From contig JADJWT010000001.1 in assembly GCA_016716225.1 (NCBI GenBank), positions 4,249,737-4,313,736 on the forward strand: a stretch of 64,000 nt of DNA, given 5' to 3'. Shown here piece by piece: positions 56,366-64,000 of the stretch. The notes below the pieces were generated by a model. The model was not told where the DNA came from, did not search any database, and saw nothing but the letters and a program-made list of their open reading frames with translations. Origin of the DNA: Ignavibacteriota bacterium (GTDB lineage Bacteria > Bacteroidota > Ignavibacteria > Ignavibacteriales > Melioribacteraceae). Numbering within the stretch: position 1 is the stretch's first letter; each line of letters begins with the position of its first letter. The position numbers and the translations under genes are program-made.

Positions 56366-58231
56366 TCAATTGTTTACTTCAGTAATCAATGTTAGTTGGT
56401 TTTCTAATTTTTCATTTTCTTTTTCTAAAGCTTCAATTTTTTTATTTAATTCTTGAATTGCTTTAACAATAATTGGGAGTAAATTTCCCGGCGTTGCTTC
56501 CCATTTTTCGGGATTGTCTTTCAACACAAGGTTAAGCCACTCAGCATTTTCAGTTGTTTGAGCTTCATCAAGCTCTTGAGCAATAAAGCCGGCGGTCGTT
56601 TCTTGCTTCATTTTGCTTCCATTAGAAATATTTCCTTCGTACCATTCTCTTTTATCCCAGTTGAATTGTCTTGGTTTTAACTTTGTAATAAAATCAAGAC
56701 CAAGTGTTAAATCCTGTATATTCTTTTTATCTCTTTCATCTGATAAACTTGATATACTTTGCACATTACAGCGAAGAGAAGAAACAAATTGATTGCCAAG
56801 AGTTATTTGGTTAGTTGCTGTTCCAGATGATGGATTTGCATCAATCCCAATTAGTGTAAGGTTAGTGCCTGTTGTTACTGTAGAGCCGGCATTAAAACCC
56901 AAAGCTGTGTTATAATCATCCGTACTATTTTCGAGTGCATGATGCCCAACCGCTGTGTTCTGTTTTCCACCTAAGTTCGACGTTAATGCATCATATCCAA
57001 AAGCTGAGTTCTCACGACCGTTTGTATTTGAGCTGAGAGAGTTAACACCACTTGCTGTATTTTCATAACCGCTAGTATTAGAATAAAGAGATCTATATCC
57101 GTTTGCAATGTTATTACTCCCTGAAGTATTATTAAAAAGAGTTCTGGACCCGATAGCAGTATTGTAATTACCAGTATTGCTTGATAGTGTAGTAGAACCT
57201 CTAAGTGCCTCAAAACCTACAGCTACATTTCTATTATCAAAAAAAGAAGATGTATTATTTGCATTTGACATTGCATAAAAACCAATTGCTGTAGCACCCG
57301 AACCGGCTATATTAGAATAAAGTGCATGCATTCCTATTGCCGTGTTATTTGTACCAATTGTGTTAGAATAAAGTGAAGAACCACCATTCGCAGTATTATT
57401 AGCTCCAGATATATTTGAATAAAGCGACTGATATCCATTTGCTATATTCCCAGATCCGGAAGTATTTGAATAAAGTGCTTGGGTTCCGCAAGCTATATTT
57501 TGAGTTCCAAAATTATTACTCCTAAGCGTCTGATAACCAATAGCAGTATTTGCATTTCCGGTATTATTACTTGGTGATGTTGAACCCAAAAGTGATTCAT
57601 AACCTACGGCAACATTATAATTATCAAAAGCAGTGATATTATTGTTTGCAAAACGCATTGCTCCATAACCAATTGCAGTAGCTCTTGAACCAGCTATATT
57701 ATAATAAAGGGATACTCCTCCGAATGCAGTATTATAATTTCCTGTCATATTGTATTTAAGAGCAGAACTCCCAGTTGATGTATTTCCTATTCCACTTGTA
57801 TTGGCATTAAAAGCATCATTGCCAACAATAGTATTCCCATTTCCACCATCATCCGAATTGCCGGCACCACTTCCAAGAAATAAACTTGAACCATCATACT
57901 TTGCATCAGTTAAATCGTCAATTTCTTGTACTCCTGTTCCAAGTGATATGCCATTAAAATTTAAACTTCCCCCAACATTATATAATTTATTTGTTGTTGC
58001 TGTTGGAGCAGAACCTGAAGGTAAAGTAATAGAGCCAACATTACTACCTTCATCTGTTATAGTTATTATTGCGTTACCACTTTCATTCTTAAAATTAATT
58101 ACATCATTGATGGAATTTGGCTGGTTAATCTTGTCTGCTGAAGTTTTTTTCTGATCTTTTTTTAAGTCTTGCGAATTTGTGATTATATTAATCTGGAAGA
58201 TTATAATAAAAATAAAAATTGCTTTTCTCAT
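56366..58231 (-). CDS. Surface repeat protein with an S74 intramolecular chaperone domain
   Basis: 621 residues. A signal peptide (ends TNSQ) precedes about 15 repeats of the form NTAIGYxALYSNTSGxxN between residues 120 and 460, like the head repeats of trimeric adhesins and phage fibres. Then comes a Peptidase_S74 domain (about 500-590: SLSDERDKKNI, KLKPRQFNW, TAGFIAQELDEA), which in phage tail spikes trimerises and releases itself. A coiled coil (ALEKENEKLENQLT) ends the protein. It has no T9SS sorting domain. It is probably a trimeric surface fibre; phage origin is possible, but no other phage genes are nearby. Confidence 0.8.
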   Translation of the reverse strand: MRKAIFIFIIIFQINIITNSQDLKKDQKKTSADKINQPNSINDVINFKNESGNAIITITDEGSNVGSITLPSGSAPTATTNKLYNVGGSLNFNGISLGTGVQEIDDLTDAKYDGSSLFLGSGAGNSDDGGNGNTIVGNDAFNANTSGIGNTSTGSSALKYNMTGNYNTAFGGVSLYYNIAGSRATAIGYGAMRFANNNITAFDNYNVAVGYESLLGSTSPSNNTGNANTAIGYQTLRSNNFGTQNIACGTQALYSNTSGSGNIANGYQSLYSNISGANNTANGGSSLYSNTIGTNNTAIGMHALYSNIAGSGATAIGFYAMSNANNTSSFFDNRNVAVGFEALRGSTTLSSNTGNYNTAIGSRTLFNNTSGSNNIANGYRSLYSNTSGYENTASGVNSLSSNTNGRENSAFGYDALTSNLGGKQNTAVGHHALENSTDDYNTALGFNAGSTVTTGTNLTLIGIDANPSSGTATNQITLGNQFVSSLRCNVQSISSLSDERDKKNIQDLTLGLDFITKLKPRQFNWDKREWYEGNISNGSKMKQETTAGFIAQELDEAQTTENAEWLNLVLKDNPEKWEATPGNLLPIIVKAIQELNKKIEALEKENEKLENQLTLITEVNN

Positions 58232-58739
58232 TTTTCTATCTCCATTTATTTATAACAAATCTTCTTGATATCATCTTTATTAACGATTAATTTAATATCA
58301 GAATAATAATTCTTATTTATTGACTATAGGATTCAATTACATATAAATCTATTCTTTTCAAAATGTAATTTATTTCAGATTTTTTTATTTCTCTAATTAC
58401 TTAAATTATTATACAATCCACTTAGATAATAATTTAACAAAGGATGTTATAACTATATCTATAATTTTCAATTGATTATCCAAATTCCTTCAAAGAATAA
58501 ATCATATACATGAAACAGAATGATATGTCTGATTTAAAATAATTAAAATGAGATGTGATGTCAAGTTTAAAAACATTAAATATTCAGATATTCTAAATAA
58601 ATCTAAACTTTTGATTTCAGTATTTTTTTATTTGTTTAATATGTTGTTAGAAAATATTCTGTTTATTTATAAAAATTATCCGTTTACATTTTGGTAAATT
58701 TTGAATAAACTATTTTGAATTAACAATAAAAACTTAACT
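58232..58739. other. Divergent promoter region
   Basis: About 500 bases between a minus-strand and a plus-strand gene, both starting outward. AT-rich; promoters of both must be here but no box could be assigned with confidence. Confidence 0.35.
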
Positions 58740-60314
58740 ATGAAAAAGAAAATATCACTAATGTTATTCTTTATTACTGCTATTCTACTTTCACAGCAGC
58801 AATCAAAATATGAACATCTAAGTGAATTAAGTTTAAGAGAATCATTGCTTCCTATTCGTCCCGGTGGCTTTGATAATCAACCTTTCTGGAATGAAAAAGC
58901 AAAAATGTTTATTTATGCACCATCATTTAATTTTAGTAATTCTAGCTGGATTGTATCAAATCCAAAATATTATAAGTACACTGCGGTTTCATTTAAAGAT
59001 GAGAAAGAATATATTTTTACCGCATCAACTCCTTTTGAACCTTTAACAAAAATTTGGAGCGAAATTCCAATTGGTGAAGTTTATTTAAAAGTTGAAGCTT
59101 TTAGTGATGATGAAAAAGATTACGTACTTGCCGGAAGTCGTTTGTTTCATAAAGCCGCATCATTCTCACCGCCTTATCCAAAAGCAAAATACTCGTTCAA
59201 AGTTGCACTTGAAAAAGGATTACACTTTATTTATAACCAATCACATATAAAACAGTGGTTAGTTACAAACAAACCAAACCACGATGAACACAAATTATAT
59301 TGCTATTCTGCTCTCGAAGTTGGGAGTGTTATAAATTCAATGCTGTTATTCAATAAGCATTTTCCCGAAAATGATACATCTTTAATAATAGCAAAAATAG
59401 CGGCAGATTATTTAATTCAAAACGCCGAAACAAAAAGTAGCCCTTTGGAATTTTTTCCTCAAGTTTATGAAGGAAATAATCTAACAGCCGGGAAATTTGG
59501 GAATGAAATAATTATGACTGAACCGGCGTCAACTGGAAAATCATTTCTTGAACTTTATGAAAGAACGAAAGAAATGAAATATTTTGAAGCTGCAAAACGT
59601 ATTGCAGATACATATTTAAAGACACAACTTACATCCGGAACATGGAATATCAGACTTGAGAAAAAATCGGGAAAGCCGGTTACCGATGAACTTTGCATTC
59701 CAATCAAAATTACAGATTTTCTTAATTTATTTGTCAAAAATTATAAACTTACTCAGTATCAAAAAGCAATAGATAAGGCAATTAATTGGATTTTGGAAAA
59801 TCCGGTTAAGACTTTTAATTGGACTGGACAATTTGAAGATGTTGCAGCAGTTAAACCTTATCAAAATCTCACCAAATATGAGGCTTCATGGTTTGCACAA
59901 TATCTTCTAAATAATTTTAAAGATTCATTAAGCATTAATTTAGCTAAAGAATTAATTGCCTTTTGCGAGGATCAGTTTGTCGTTTGGGAGAATCCTAATA
60001 TTTATGATAATTGGGGAAATTCCTCAAATCAGTGGCATACACCAGCAGTACTTGAACAGTATAATTGTTATGTTCCAATTGATGCAAGTGCTGTTCAAAT
60101 GATAAATACTTTTTTTCTTGCATATAAAAAAACTAATGAAATTATTTATTACGAAAAAGCTTTAGCTCTTGCTAATAGCCTTGTTAACACTCAAAAAGAA
60201 GATGGAATGATACCGACTTTCTGGGTACCTGGGTTTACTGAATTCTGGAATAATTGCATGGTAAGTAGTTTAACAATGTTAGATATGATTTTTATTTTTA
60301 ATGAAACTTATTAA
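58740..60314 (+). CDS. Secreted alpha/alpha-toroid protein, possible glycoside-active enzyme
   Basis: 524 residues with a signal peptide (KKKISLMLFFITAILLS). After an N-terminal beta region (about 20-170) the rest repeats paired helices of the form YxxTxxxxYxxxAxxxAxxxL (for example KSFLELYERTKEMKYFEAAK, YKLTQYQKAIDKAINWIL, YKKTNEIIYYEKALALANSL), a pattern of (alpha/alpha)6 barrels in glycosidases, lyases and epimerases. Conserved-looking residues (PLEFFPQVYEG, DASAVQ, DGMIPTFWVPG) could line an active site, but none is diagnostic. It is the only plus-strand gene in the right two thirds of the window and has no obvious operon partner. The enzyme class is unsettled. Confidence 0.6.
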   Translation: MKKKISLMLFFITAILLSQQQSKYEHLSELSLRESLLPIRPGGFDNQPFWNEKAKMFIYAPSFNFSNSSWIVSNPKYYKYTAVSFKDEKEYIFTASTPFEPLTKIWSEIPIGEVYLKVEAFSDDEKDYVLAGSRLFHKAASFSPPYPKAKYSFKVALEKGLHFIYNQSHIKQWLVTNKPNHDEHKLYCYSALEVGSVINSMLLFNKHFPENDTSLIIAKIAADYLIQNAETKSSPLEFFPQVYEGNNLTAGKFGNEIIMTEPASTGKSFLELYERTKEMKYFEAAKRIADTYLKTQLTSGTWNIRLEKKSGKPVTDELCIPIKITDFLNLFVKNYKLTQYQKAIDKAINWILENPVKTFNWTGQFEDVAAVKPYQNLTKYEASWFAQYLLNNFKDSLSINLAKELIAFCEDQFVVWENPNIYDNWGNSSNQWHTPAVLEQYNCYVPIDASAVQMINTFFLAYKKTNEIIYYEKALALANSLVNTQKEDGMIPTFWVPGFTEFWNNCMVSSLTMLDMIFIFNETY

Positions 60315-60501
60315 TTGAAATATTTTTTACTTAATTTTTTAACAAATTAATTAGAGTTCACTAAATTTAATAAAATTATAATTCATAAATTGTAAATGCT
60401 ATGTGATAAAATGATTTGTTTATTTTGTTAGTCTAAAACCAAATTCAGAATTCTATTTTCAATCCTTATCAGCATTTTAACTTGTTTCTATACTAATTCC
60501 T

Positions 60502-61107
60502 TTATAATGATATTAAATCTTCTTTCTTGATAAAATATTCTATAATTAAAACTAAAATCATTGAAAATAACAAAGATACTTTTTGCATTATTGCCAATAA
60601 TCCCCAATCCCCCGAACCATATAAAAATAAAGTAAAATAAAAAGTTAATAAGCAAACTACATTGAAGATTTTAAATAAATGAAGTTTAGACTTAAGAATA
60701 AACACTGTAATATAAAATATGCCAAGCAATGATAATGTGCTCGAAATTGTTACCATAATATCATGCAAGGGCGTTGCAATTAGGAAATTAAATATTATGT
60801 TTGCTGTTCCCACATATTTTAAGACATTTTTACTGTGTTTATGAGGTATCTTTTTTGATGTATTAATAAAAAATATCCCATAACCAATTGAGTGAACTGC
60901 CATTCCAATCATTGCCCAAATTCTTGATGTGTTATCAAAACCATTTAACGCTTTTTCTAAAAATAAATTACTTATAAAGTTTTTCGACCAATCAAAGCCT
61001 ATTGAATTCTTATCTAATATTGAACCTCCTGGATAAACAGAAGTAGCGATCATAAATAAAATCACCGATATTGTAATGGATATTAAAACCGAATATTTCT
61101 TAATCAT
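60502..61107 (-). CDS. Small multi-pass membrane protein, DUF998-like
   Basis: 201 residues with six hydrophobic segments and an N-terminal loop PGGSILDKNSIGFDWSKNF typical of DUF998-type membrane proteins. Conserved-looking residues include the G-S-x-x-x-K loop and an A-T-P-L-H-D near 113. No function is known. It lies between the toroid protein gene and the nos cluster and is not obviously linked to either. Confidence 0.55.
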   Translation of the reverse strand: MIKKYSVLISITISVILFMIATSVYPGGSILDKNSIGFDWSKNFISNLFLEKALNGFDNTSRIWAMIGMAVHSIGYGIFFINTSKKIPHKHSKNVLKYVGTANIIFNFLIATPLHDIMVTISSTLSLLGIFYITVFILKSKLHLFKIFNVVCLLTFYFTLFLYGSGDWGLLAIMQKVSLLFSMILVLIIEYFIKKEDLISL

Positions 61108-61388
61108 ATTGTCTTCATTTTTAAAAATGAAATTATATTTTAATTCATATTGTGACGAACAATTATTGATTTAGTTTCGATATTTTAGCAAAAAAAAAAA
61201 ATTAAGAGTGGTTTGAGCGAAGTCTTTTCCAATGACTCTAACTTTGTATTTCATGTAATAATAGGAAATTTAATCAAGACAAGAATTCATAACTCTGAAT
61301 GTACCATGAATACTTGGAACAATGTAAAAAGAAAAAGAAAGTTGTGTTTGTAAAACAAAATTGTATATTTTTTATAGAACAAAATCGT
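61108..61388. other. Intergenic region between the DUF998-like gene and nosY
   Basis: AT-rich, nothing recognised. Confidence 0.35.
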
Positions 61389-62180
61389 TTAGAAATCCTT
61401 TGATTTAAATATTTTTAATCCAAAAATAAAGCTAATCAAAAACCAAATTGTCTGAACGGATAAAGAAATTATTAGACCAACATTATTTCCAAAAAAATCT
61501 TCAAAAACTGCACCGGTATAACCCATTAATGCAGATACATCAAATTTTAGAATTATAAATATTCTGCCAAGATCAATGGGATTGATCATTGTTAATCCAA
61601 GCGCAATTCTTTCAAGGGGATAATCTTGAAATGTTTGAAGTATAAATAAAATTAATCCATCATAAATTATTGTAAAAAACAGCCATACAAATATTGATAT
61701 TCCCAATCCTTTAAGTTTATCATCATTTGAAGTTGCGATTAAAAATGCAATTGCAGTAAAAATAAGAATTTGAAAAAGTCCGGTTATTAAAAGTAAAATT
61801 ACAATGCTTAAATATTCTTCAAATATTGGGAAAAAAGTCAATACGCAAATTCCAATTCCAAAAGTCAAACAAAATAATAACGGAATTGCCAAACCAAAGT
61901 ATAAACCAAAATAAAGCGAAATACGTTTAATTGGTTGTGTTAACATAAATTTTATATAATTCAAATTGTTGTAAATATAAATTGATCCAAACATTAAACT
62001 TATAAGCGGAATAACAATTAAAATCATGTTTAGAATACTTAAAATTACCTTTGGCGCATCTCCGGTAAAATTTATTAACCAATATGTAAAAGTCATAAAA
62101 AAAATAAAAAATCCAATGATCCATCTGCTTTGAATATTGTCCTTAATTTGATATTTGATAATTTTTAGAGTTTTATTCAT
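61389..62180 (-). CDS. nosY: NosY-type ABC transporter permease
   Basis: 263 residues with six membrane segments, matching the ABC-2-type permease of the nitrous oxide reductase maturation system. The start overlaps the end of nosF by 4 bases (ATGA), so translation is coupled. With NosF and NosD it forms the complex that supplies sulfur for the CuZ centre of NosZ in the periplasm. Identification rests on the context (nosD-nosF-nosY) as well as on fold. Confidence 0.85.
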   Translation of the reverse strand: MNKTLKIIKYQIKDNIQSRWIIGFFIFFMTFTYWLINFTGDAPKVILSILNMILIVIPLISLMFGSIYIYNNLNYIKFMLTQPIKRISLYFGLYFGLAIPLLFCLTFGIGICVLTFFPIFEEYLSIVILLLITGLFQILIFTAIAFLIATSNDDKLKGLGISIFVWLFFTIIYDGLILFILQTFQDYPLERIALGLTMINPIDLGRIFIILKFDVSALMGYTGAVFEDFFGNNVGLIISLSVQTIWFLISFIFGLKIFKSKDF

Positions 62181-62884
62181 TTCGAATTTTTTATCATTAT
62201 TGATGCAATTGATTTTTCAAGATTTTTTTCATTTGTTAAACTTATCAATTCTTCTTTAGAACCATTGAACCATAAATTTCCATCTAGCAGAAAAGCTATA
62301 TTTTGAGCAAGATCTTCCAGCTCACTAATAATGTGCGACGTAAAAAATATTGATTTACCTTTTTGATTTTCTTTTAGAATTTTTTCCTTTAAAATATTGC
62401 TTGAAACCGGATCCAAGCCGGAAGTTGGTTCATCAAGAATTAATATTTGCGGATCAAATAAAAATGCAATTGCGGCATTAACTTTTTGGATTGTTCCGCC
62501 GGAAAGATTCTTTAACTTTTTATTCATCTCCTTTTCAAGTGAGAATTCTAAAATCAGTTCTTCATCAATTGTTTTGGAATTTCTAATATCTTTAACCATT
62601 GAAAAAATATCTTTTACTAAAAGATTTTCCGGAAAACTTGCACTCTGCGGCATATAACCAATTAGATTTCTATGATCGCTTTCGCCATTAATAATTTTAC
62701 CATCAACAGAAATTGTTCCGTTATATTTTTTAATTAAACCAAGAATTGCTTTTATTAGTGTTGATTTTCCTGAACCGTTTGGTCCAACAAGATAAGTGAT
62801 TTTGCCTTTTTCTATTGATAATTCAATGTTTTTTAGAACACACAATTTACCGTAAAATTTTTCTAAACTTTCAATTCTAATCAT
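62177..62884 (-). CDS. nosF: NosF-type ABC transporter ATPase
   Basis: 235 residues. Walker A GPNGSGKST (about 34-42), signature LSGGTIQKV, Walker B QILILDEP and a switch His in FTSHIISE. It overlaps nosD by 4 bases at its start (ATGA) and nosY at its end. It powers the NosDFY complex needed to assemble the copper-sulfur centre of nitrous oxide reductase. The C-terminal 25 residues are a lysine-rich tail with no known role. Confidence 0.92.
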   Translation of the reverse strand: MIRIESLEKFYGKLCVLKNIELSIEKGKITYLVGPNGSGKSTLIKAILGLIKKYNGTISVDGKIINGESDHRNLIGYMPQSASFPENLLVKDIFSMVKDIRNSKTIDEELILEFSLEKEMNKKLKNLSGGTIQKVNAAIAFLFDPQILILDEPTSGLDPVSSNILKEKILKENQKGKSIFFTSHIISELEDLAQNIAFLLDGNLWFNGSKEELISLTNEKNLEKSIASIMIKNSK

Positions 62885-64000
62885 AAAATTCTTTTCATAG
62901 ACGGAGATTCATCGATAAGTGTTTCCGGTGTTAGTACCGGAAATATTTTTTCTGCAACATCCAAAATTTCGGTAAATAAACTTCGCAAAAGAATCATTGT
63001 CGGTCTATTTTTCTCAACAATTAAAGAAAATAATTTTACCGGACGATATGGAATATCACCAATTCCGTTTTTATCAATATCGTATCCTTTGTAATCCGAC
63101 CAGAAATTATTAATGAAATAGTTAAAGTTTTTTGTACTGTTTGTTGTTACATCAAAAGAATTTCCAACAAAATTATTTCGTTCAAAGTGGTTATCCATAG
63201 AATTTGCCATTAAGCGGATTGCCCAACCATTTTCGGTGAAATTATTATTACTAATATTTATTCTATTCGAGCCCTCAACATAAATGCCGCTGGAATTTTT
63301 ATAAAAGATATTGTTTTCAATATCACTGTCAGAAATATCTTTTAATAAAATACCATATGAAGCCGGTCCCCAATTTCTTTCAAATTTATTTTTAAACATT
63401 TTAACTTTTTTTGTATACATAACAGCTACACCGGCGCCGTTTTCCAAAAATTCATTATACGAGTAACTGCAATTATCTGAAAACATAAAATGCAATCCGT
63501 ATCGCAAATTATTAATACTTATGTTATTTTGAATATGACTTTCCCTAACAAACTCAAAATAAATTCCATCACGATGACCATTGATATAGTTTTTATCAAC
63601 TGTAATATTTTTACAATACCACAAATGAATTCCATTTCCAGAATATGATTCCTTTTTTGTATATGCCTTAATAACATTTCCTCTCACAAAACTATCCGAT
63701 GTTTTGGCTAAATAGATTGCAAAAAAATTATTATCAAAAGTATTGTTAGAAATTTCACAGCCTCTAACCGAATCTAATTTAACAGCTGAATTGTCATCGA
63801 TAAAGCTAATTCCGGTATTGATAAAAGTAATGCCGGATATTTTGACTGAATCAGATTTTATCGTTAAAATTTGATATTTATTTTCACCATCAATAATGGA
63901 TTTTTCAAAACTTATTAATTCAATTTTCTTATCAATAACAATATCATGTTCTAAATATTTTCCACTATGTAAAATTATTCTATCATTAGTATTTGCAATT
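62881..64000 (-). CDS. nosD: NosD-type periplasmic copper-processing protein (partial, 5' end beyond the window)
   Basis: At least 373 residues; the frame is open to the right edge. It reads as parallel beta-helix repeats (carbohydrate-binding/sugar-hydrolysing-like): ILTIKSDSVKISGITF near the start, then NNTFDNNFFAIYLAKTS, GNGIHLWYCKNI, RDGIYFEFVRES, LRYGLHFMFSDN and NDIEN-type turns, ending in the NosD hallmark NFWSDYKGYDIDKNGIGDIPY. The true N-terminus with its signal peptide lies outside the window. It is the first visible gene of nosDFY; nosZ is expected further upstream. A shorter start at 63687 (GTG) is not real, because the repeats continue above it. Confidence 0.92.
   Translation of the reverse strand, partial: IANTNDRIILHSGKYLEHDIVIDKKIELISFEKSIIDGENKYQILTIKSDSVKISGITFINTGISFIDDNSAVKLDSVRGCEISNNTFDNNFFAIYLAKTSDSFVRGNVIKAYTKKESYSGNGIHLWYCKNITVDKNYINGHRDGIYFEFVRESHIQNNISINNLRYGLHFMFSDNCSYSYNEFLENGAGVAVMYTKKVKMFKNKFERNWGPASYGILLKDISDSDIENNIFYKNSSGIYVEGSNRINISNNNFTENGWAIRLMANSMDNHFERNNFVGNSFDVTTNSTKNFNYFINNFWSDYKGYDIDKNGIGDIPYRPVKLFSLIVEKNRPTMILLRSLFTEILDVAEKIFPVLTPETLIDESPSMKRIL

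Noticed and set aside
57000..57800. CRISPR array in the repetitive stretch
   Set aside because: The repeats are in frame, vary in sequence and length, and encode the NTAIG-type protein repeats of a surface protein.

Overview
The window is low-GC DNA that looks like a chromosome of the Ignavibacteria/Chlorobi/Bacteroidota (FCB) group. Eight secreted proteins end in a type IX secretion (T9SS) sorting domain with the motif NYPNPFNP. Two sensor kinases carry the periplasmic beta-propeller plus Y_Y_Y architecture common in this group, and the tyrosine recombinase is of the Bacteroidota type. Nothing identifies a species. Almost every gene from 5.7 kb onward is on the minus strand.

Region 1 (1-5.5 kb) is accessory DNA. 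It holds two units that behave like integron gene cassettes. The first carries a HEPN-motif protein and a DUF3467 protein, the second an outer-membrane-like protein. In each unit the first bases after G^TT are the exact reverse complement of the bases just after the gene(s), as expected when a cassette start is part of its own attC site. A complementary-arm attC candidate lies between them and no integron integrase is present. Next come a fragment resembling a tmRNA/tRNA 3' end, a tyrosine recombinase, and the C-terminal stump of an IS256-family transposase with a terminal repeat.

Region 2 (5.7-19.6 kb) is respiratory. After a ZU5-like lipoprotein gene come, in transcription order from right to left, a dihaem cytochrome c, narG, narH, narJ, narI and narK (an order like that of Thermus nar operons), then doxX, a RIC-type iron-sulfur repair gene and a hemerythrin-domain gene. 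This is a membrane nitrate reductase, its transporter and a likely nitrosative-stress module.

Region 3 (20-27 kb) is mixed: a T9SS cargo, a PrsW-type membrane protease, a dihaem cytochrome c with an AraC regulator, an OmpA-type protein and another T9SS cargo.

Region 4 (27-54.4 kb) is a block of secreted proteins with two paralogous two-component systems set among them (27.4-31.3 and 46.4-50.3 kb). The cargos include a carboxypeptidase-regulatory-like repeat protein broken by a frameshift, two HAF-repeat proteins with a possible papain-like Cys-His-Asp triad and a 398-bp identical tract, a LamG protein, a delta-60 repeat protein, and a GEVED/transglutaminase-like protein.

Region 5 (54.9-64 kb) has a membrane protein, a RIC paralogue that has lost its cysteine pair, a surface repeat protein with an S74 chaperone domain, a secreted alpha/alpha-toroid protein on the plus strand, a small membrane protein, and nosY, nosF and a partial nosD of a nitrous oxide reductase cluster that runs off the right edge. 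With nar, nos and NO-stress genes present, at least partial denitrification is likely; no nir or nor gene lies in this window.
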